DNA of 64,000 nt. It comes from an uncultured Christensenella sp. (GTDB lineage Bacteria > Bacillota > Clostridia > Christensenellales > UBA3700). The stretch is taken from assembly GCA_910583995.1 (NCBI GenBank), contig CAJTYW010000001.1:124001-188000 (forward strand), written 5' to 3'. The translations under genes were made by a program, and so were the position numbers. The notes under the pieces are model-generated. The model was not told the origin of the DNA and ran no database searches. It was given only the letters and a program-made list of their open reading frames with translations. Shown in pieces: positions 59,876 to 64,000 of the stretch (position 1 is its first letter; every line of letters starts with the position of its first letter).

Positions 59876-61189
59876 TTATTTTATAAATTCGTTATAAATA
59901 CTCTCAATTGCTTTTTCATAATCTTGAGTATTAACACCAACTATAATATTCATTTCAGAACTACCTTGGTCAATCATTCTTATATTGATATTTTGTTTTG
60001 CAAGTGCATTAAATATTCTGCAAGCAGTACCTGGTTTGAATGACATATCGTGACCAACTGTAGCAATCAATGAAAAACCTTTTAAAAGTTCAATATGGTC
60101 AGGATTGATAGTTTTTCTTAGTCTATCAATAATAACATCTTCTTTACCTGCAATTTCATTATCACTAACTACAATGCTCAAAGTATCAATACCACTAGGC
60201 ATATGCTCAAAAGAAACGCCATAATATTCAAATACGCTAAGTACTCTTCTTGCAAAGCCTAATTCGCTATTCATCATTGATTTTTCAATAAATACTATAC
60301 TGTAGCCTTTTTTACCTGCAATACCAGTAATGATATTGTTATTAGTGCTTTTACGATTTGCAACTATCATTGTACCAGGGTGTTCTGGCTCAAAAGTATT
60401 ACGGATATTGATAGGAATATTGTTGTATCTTACAGGGAAAATAGATTCAGGGTGCAATACATTAGCTCCCATATATGCAAGCTCACGAAGCTCACGATAA
60501 GACAATTCTGCAATGTGTGCAGGATTTTTAACAATTCTTGGGTCACAAATCATAAAACCGTTTACATCTGTCCAGTTTTCATATACGCTAGCTTCTGCTG
60601 CTCTTGCAATGATAGCACCTGTAATATCAGAACCACCACGAGAGAAAGTTTTGATATTTCCGCTTGTATCTGCACCATAAAAACCAGGTATAACTGCTAT
60701 TTTAACATCTTTTAGTCTTTGACGAGTTAGTTCATTTGTTGTTTCTGCATCAAAATCGCCGTTAGTATTAAACTTAATCAAGTCCTTAGGGTCAATAAAT
60801 TCCGCATCTAATCTCTTTGCCATAATAATACCACCAAGATATTCACCACGAGATGCAGCAAAATCGCTTGAGCGATATTTAATAATTCCGTCATAAACTT
60901 CGTCAAGATATTTATCAATATCAATGTCAAGCTTTAAATCTTTAACAATTTCAACATATCTTTCACGAATTTGGTCAAAAGTTTCTTTACATTCGCCATT
61001 AAGTTCAACTTGATGATAGCAAGCATAAAGCATATCTGTTATTTTTCTGTCATTGCTATTTCTTTTGCCGGGTGCAGAAACTATAACAAATCGTCTTTCT
61101 TTATCACTCTCTATAATTTTTGCAATAGCATTAATGTTATCGCTATTAGCCATTGAAGTGCCACCAAATTTACAAACTTTAGTATTCAT
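59876..61189 (-). CDS. lysC: Aspartate kinase (aspartokinase)
   Basis: It phosphorylates aspartate at the head of the Lys/Thr/Met pathway. The kinase domain has KFGGTSMA (7-14), VSAPGKR, RGEYLGG and SRGGSDITGAI. WTDVNGFMICDPR is a regulatory-loop signature. Two C-terminal ACT domains start at about 300. The 437-residue length is of the monofunctional type with a helical insertion (about 70-120). The frame opens at 61216; GGAG precedes the ATG at 61189. Own promoter and terminator. The roughly 115-nt leader is too short and unstructured for a lysine riboswitch. Isozyme assignment is not possible. Confidence 0.92.
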   Translation of the reverse strand: MNTKVCKFGGTSMANSDNINAIAKIIESDKERRFVIVSAPGKRNSNDRKITDMLYACYHQVELNGECKETFDQIRERYVEIVKDLKLDIDIDKYLDEVYDGIIKYRSSDFAASRGEYLGGIIMAKRLDAEFIDPKDLIKFNTNGDFDAETTNELTRQRLKDVKIAVIPGFYGADTSGNIKTFSRGGSDITGAIIARAAEASVYENWTDVNGFMICDPRIVKNPAHIAELSYRELRELAYMGANVLHPESIFPVRYNNIPINIRNTFEPEHPGTMIVANRKSTNNNIITGIAGKKGYSIVFIEKSMMNSELGFARRVLSVFEYYGVSFEHMPSGIDTLSIVVSDNEIAGKEDVIIDRLRKTINPDHIELLKGFSLIATVGHDMSFKPGTACRIFNALAKQNINIRMIDQGSSEMNIIVGVNTQDYEKAIESIYNEFIK

Positions 61190-61310
61190 ATATCTATCTC
61201 CAAAATTATAATCCAATAAATTTTTATTAATTTAAAGCTTTTTACTCATTAACATTATTTTTTAAAATTAAAAAAGTAAAATCAGATTTAATTGCTTTAT
61301 TATGTGATTA

Positions 61311-61339
61311 ATTTTAGCAATTAAATAGTTAGTTGTCAA
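61311..61339 (-). promoter_or_regulatory. Promoter of the aspartokinase gene
   Basis: Minus-strand TTGACA (61339-61334), a 17-bp spacer and TAAAAT (61316-61311) predict a start near 61304. Confidence 0.75.
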
Positions 61340-61364
61340 GAAAATAAAAAGCATTTTGACAAAA

Positions 61365-62591
61365 TCATTTAATTTTTTTTGCTTCAAAATAATATCTTTT
61401 GTCTTCAGCATTTCCCATTGAAAAAGATTTTCTTGGCAATGCCCCACGCCTTAAGCAATAATCAAACAAGCCGTCTTTACTAATTGTAGGCATAAAAATT
61501 CCTACTGCATTGTGCTTTTTTGCAAGCTCTAATAAAGCATCGTCTCCGTGAATATAGTCTTCTTCAATTGCTAAATTAGACTTTTTGTAGTTATCAATAA
61601 AATCTTGAATATCTTTAATAGCATCGCTAGGATTTGAAGACACAGAAATTAAATATTCCTTATTATCATAAATCACTTTTACTTTAGAGTCGCCTTTTGT
61701 AAGTGTTTTAGACATACTTTTTACAAAATTTATGTCTGCACCTACTAATAGTCTATGTATCGATTCAAATTCAAGTGATTTATCATAAATGTTTACAAGT
61801 TCAACAAGTGCATATCTTGCTCTATGTGTAAGCTGTTCTTCTTTACTTAAATTTTGTTTGATTAAATTCCAACATTCTTTTGCTGTAGCAAGAGAATGAT
61901 TGCCGTCCCCTACTATAAAAGCTATATTTCCGTCAAAATTATATTTACTTTTAATAAGATTTTTATCTGTAAGTCCGTTTAATTTTTCAAGCAATTTCTC
62001 ATTATTAGTAACTTTATAACCTGTTATATGACCGCCATTCATATTAAGCTCAAAATCATATAATATGTCCATTTTGTCTATGTCTTTATATAGATTTTCA
62101 ATAATGTCTCCACTTTTATCGTCTAAAAGCATCATTATATGCGGTAATTCCAAACAAGCATTTTTTCTTATATTTATTCTTGCTGGAAGTCTTTCTGTAA
62201 CAGTTTTTTCAGTTGCTTTAATATAAGCATTATTGCAATCTGTATATTCGTATTGCTCCAAATCAACTTCAATCATTAAACCTAATCTTACTTTTCCGTT
62301 ATTTAGCGTCCTTTTTACAAAAACAAATGAATTTACATTTTCAAAAATATTATCATTTACATATTGACTCATTGTTTTATTAATATTTTCGATTTTTTCA
62401 TCTTGATTTAAATTTAAATATGCTTCAGGTAAAATCAAATTTAACACAGATGGGCTGTCACCTACTATTTCAGTAAGTGCAGCCCAATATTTTGGTTGAC
62501 TTGAGAATTGGTCACACGCAATGCAAGACCATTTACTATAATCAATTTTTTTATTCGGTATTAAAATATCAGGAATTTTAACGAGATTCAT
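61365..62591 (-). CDS. DUF1015 family protein
   Basis: The 408-residue cytoplasmic protein of the DUF1015 family has unknown biochemical function; proposals include phosphatase-like or serine-related roles. IPNKKIDYSKWSCIACDQFS at the start, the LPHIMMLLDD stretch and the highly conserved VGDGNHSLATAK (about 225-236) are diagnostic. It starts 2 bp after the cdaA stop, so the two are expressed together. The c-di-AMP link suggested by this is inference. Confidence 0.9.
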   Translation of the reverse strand: MNLVKIPDILIPNKKIDYSKWSCIACDQFSSQPKYWAALTEIVGDSPSVLNLILPEAYLNLNQDEKIENINKTMSQYVNDNIFENVNSFVFVKRTLNNGKVRLGLMIEVDLEQYEYTDCNNAYIKATEKTVTERLPARINIRKNACLELPHIMMLLDDKSGDIIENLYKDIDKMDILYDFELNMNGGHITGYKVTNNEKLLEKLNGLTDKNLIKSKYNFDGNIAFIVGDGNHSLATAKECWNLIKQNLSKEEQLTHRARYALVELVNIYDKSLEFESIHRLLVGADINFVKSMSKTLTKGDSKVKVIYDNKEYLISVSSNPSDAIKDIQDFIDNYKKSNLAIEEDYIHGDDALLELAKKHNAVGIFMPTISKDGLFDYCLRRGALPRKSFSMGNAEDKRYYFEAKKIK

Positions 62592-62593
62592 TT

Positions 62594-63421
62594 TTACCTC
62601 TTTTTAGCTTTTTGTTTAGAGTATTTAATACCAAATGCCTTTTCAATTTCGTCAGACAATTTTTCAGGAGTCATATAACGCTTAATTTCACCGTGTCTAA
62701 CAGTACTGATAATACCTGTTTCTTCACTTACTACAATTGCAAGAACGTCACTTTCTTCAGTAATACCGATTGCTGCTCTGTGTCTTGTACCTAGTTCCTT
62801 AGAAATGTCTTCTCTTTGAGATAATGGCAAGAAACAACCTGCTGCCAAAATCACATTTTCTTTTACTATGATAGCACCATCGTGCAATGGAGCTTTTGTG
62901 TTAAAAATACATTGTAACAATCCGTCAGAAATTTTTGCATTAAGCATTGTACCAGTCTCAAGCAAATGTGATGGAACAACACTTGGAGTGATAACAATCA
63001 ATGCACCTGTATCGTTTTTGCTCAAAGCTTGACAGCCTTTTACGATTTCGTCAATTGCTTGACGCAAATCATCTTCACTATTACCATAATCGTAATTGTC
63101 TTTGCTGTCGTGCCATCTTGCAAATCTGGTAATGCCTGATTTAATATCTTGTTGGTAAGTGATAACAATACACAAAATTAGTATTAGACCACCCCATTTT
63201 AATATTTGAGATGAAATAAATAGTAGATTTTTAGAAGTTAAAGCACAAGCTACGCTAACACCTATATATGCACAAATATATAGTGCTACAAATAACGCCA
63301 TTTTCAAATTATTACGGCGTTTAAAAAACCAAAGAATTGCTGCTGCTGCAAGTAAAATAACAACTAAATCTATTATTGCAAAATAATCTAAGTTGTTAAG
63401 ATAATTCTTTAATACCTCCAT
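62594..63421 (-). CDS. cdaA: Diadenylate cyclase CdaA
   Basis: A membrane-bound enzyme that makes cyclic di-AMP from two ATP, controlling potassium and osmotic balance. Three N-terminal helices (about 14-32, 40-60, 68-88) precede the DAC domain with LHDGAIIV (DGA motif) and GTRHRAAIG (RHR motif). Length 275 is normal. In Bacillus cdaA is followed by cdaR and glmM; here a DUF1015 gene takes that place and no cdaR is seen. A ribosome site (AGGAGA) precedes the ATG. Confidence 0.96.
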   Translation of the reverse strand: MEVLKNYLNNLDYFAIIDLVVILLAAAAILWFFKRRNNLKMALFVALYICAYIGVSVACALTSKNLLFISSQILKWGGLILILCIVITYQQDIKSGITRFARWHDSKDNYDYGNSEDDLRQAIDEIVKGCQALSKNDTGALIVITPSVVPSHLLETGTMLNAKISDGLLQCIFNTKAPLHDGAIIVKENVILAAGCFLPLSQREDISKELGTRHRAAIGITEESDVLAIVVSEETGIISTVRHGEIKRYMTPEKLSDEIEKAFGIKYSKQKAKKR

Positions 63422-63591
63422 AAATCTATCTCCTAAACATTACCTAATAAATTCTATATTTATTATAAAATATTTTAATAAAAAAATAAAGCAAATAACA
63501 CTACTTTTTAAAAAAATTTTTAAAATCATATAATTTAGCCAAAATTATGCTGAAATTTGTCATAATTTAGCAAATTAAATTGAAAATACAA

Positions 63592-63621
63592 TAAAAAAGT
63601 GAACAGACTTGTTCACTTTTT
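63592..63621 (-). terminator. Intrinsic terminator after nrdR
   Basis: The 12-bp stem AAAAAGTGAACA/TGTTCACTTTTT with a 4-nt loop gives a U run on the minus strand. It lies 4 bp after the nrdR stop. Confidence 0.9.
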
Positions 63622-63625
63622 ACGC

Positions 63626-64000
63626 TTATTTCCTTTCATTCAAATAACTTTCCATTTCTGAAAACCAAGATTCCAAATCTTTAAATTCCTTATAAACTAC
63701 AGAAAATCTAACATAAGCTACATCGTCGATTTTCTTAAGTCCTGCCATAACCATATTTCCTATTTCGTGGCTTGTTACTTCTTGTTGAAGAGAGTTTGTC
63801 ACTTTTTTTTCTATCTCGGCAACAAGCTTGTCAATCTCTGTAATAGGGACAGGTCTTTTTTCGCAAGCTTTTAAAATGCCTGTTTTAATTTTATTAATGT
63901 CAAATGGTTCTCTCACGCCTGTTTTTTTTACAATATAAATTGGCAAAGTTTCAATTGTCTCGTAAGTTGTAAATCTTTTGCCGCAAGAAACACATTCCCT
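63626..64000 (-). CDS. nrdR: Transcriptional repressor NrdR (5' end beyond the window)
   Basis: NrdR is a nucleotide-sensing repressor of ribonucleotide reductase genes. The visible 124 residues run from the second half of the N-terminal zinc ribbon (RECVSCGKRFTTYETIE) through the whole ATP-cone (VREPFDINKIKTGILKACEK to AYVRFSVVYKEF). About 33 residues, including the first CxxC and the start codon, lie past position 64000. A downstream in-frame TTG at 63946 is not the true start because the zinc-ribbon coding continues without a break. Confidence 0.95.
   Translation of the reverse strand, partial: RECVSCGKRFTTYETIETLPIYIVKKTGVREPFDINKIKTGILKACEKRPVPITEIDKLVAEIEKKVTNSLQQEVTSHEIGNMVMAGLKKIDDVAYVRFSVVYKEFKDLESWFSEMESYLNERK

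Noticed and set aside
61190..61304. Lysine riboswitch upstream of aspartokinase
   Set aside because: The leader is about 115 nt, almost only A and T, lacks a terminator, and shows no lysine-aptamer core.
1..64000. CRISPR array, insertion sequence, prophage genes or rRNA operon
   Set aside because: No regularly spaced repeats, transposase, phage structural genes or rRNA were recognised. The tyrosine recombinase at 842 is the only mobility-type gene.

Overview
The window is strongly AT-rich, densely coding DNA from a Gram-positive-type bacterium. It most resembles an uncultured gut lineage of the class Clostridia. The evidence is the Firmicutes marker set (whiA, cdaA, a class A penicillin-binding protein, lipobox lipoproteins, DegV, HslUV, an mtrB/TRAP homologue), strong GGAGG-type ribosome binding sites, and near-consensus sigma-A promoters with 17-bp spacers. 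TGA is used as a stop, so the code is standard. Genus-level placement is not possible from sequence reading alone.

Layout. At 1-840 there is the start of a leftward gene with a consensus promoter, then AT-rich non-coding DNA. At 842-1906 is a tyrosine recombinase that looks leaderless. At 2412-10601 a leftward operon carries miaB, mutS, mutL, miaA and a PLP enzyme (tRNA modification and mismatch repair). At 10804-12939 is a class A PBP. At 12995-20365 a 2456-residue NdvB-like cyclic glucan synthase ends convergently with the PBP. At 20588-20910 is the RNase P RNA.

From 20950 to 28285 the DNA is accessory in character: palindromic elements, a Cys-rich small protein, tRNA-Arg(CCU) with an odd upstream partial duplication, a translationally coupled pair of unknown genes that may be toxin and immunity, a flavin-binding PNPOx-like protein, a DUF2871 membrane protein with a beta-carbonic anhydrase, a small XRE regulator beside a zinc-finger membrane protein with a palindromic operator, a FlaR-like kinase and an M48 protease. 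Each transcription unit is short and bounded by its own promoter and hairpin terminator.

From 28285 to 64000 everything is leftward. It begins with a RimK-like ATP-grasp ligase and two paralogous lipoproteins. Next is an aroF-tyrA operon preceded by a classical attenuator, with a 24-codon leader peptide carrying Phe-Tyr-Tyr-Phe-Tyr-Phe. This is the most striking feature in the window. A long colinear run follows in transcription order: glycosyltransferase-like lipoprotein, comM, dprA, topA, trmFO, hslV, hslU, hisS, aspS, tcdA, glyA. After that come degV, adjacent PPi-type and ATP-type phosphofructokinases, an mtrB (TRAP) homologue lacking one residue of the RNA-binding triad, dnaE, a whiA-PHP-murB cluster without the usual rapZ and yvcK, aspartokinase, a DUF1015 gene with cdaA, and the 3' part of nrdR.

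How it fits together. Core replication and repair (dnaE, topA, mutSL, dprA, comM), translation (aspS, hisS, miaA, miaB, trmFO, tcdA), aromatic amino-acid entry (aroF, tyrA), glycolysis (pfkA, pfp) and c-di-AMP signalling (cdaA) are all ordinary. The novelty lies in regulation: the aromatic attenuator, the orphan TRAP, the tRNA-Arg leader structure and the operator pair at 26118-26189.
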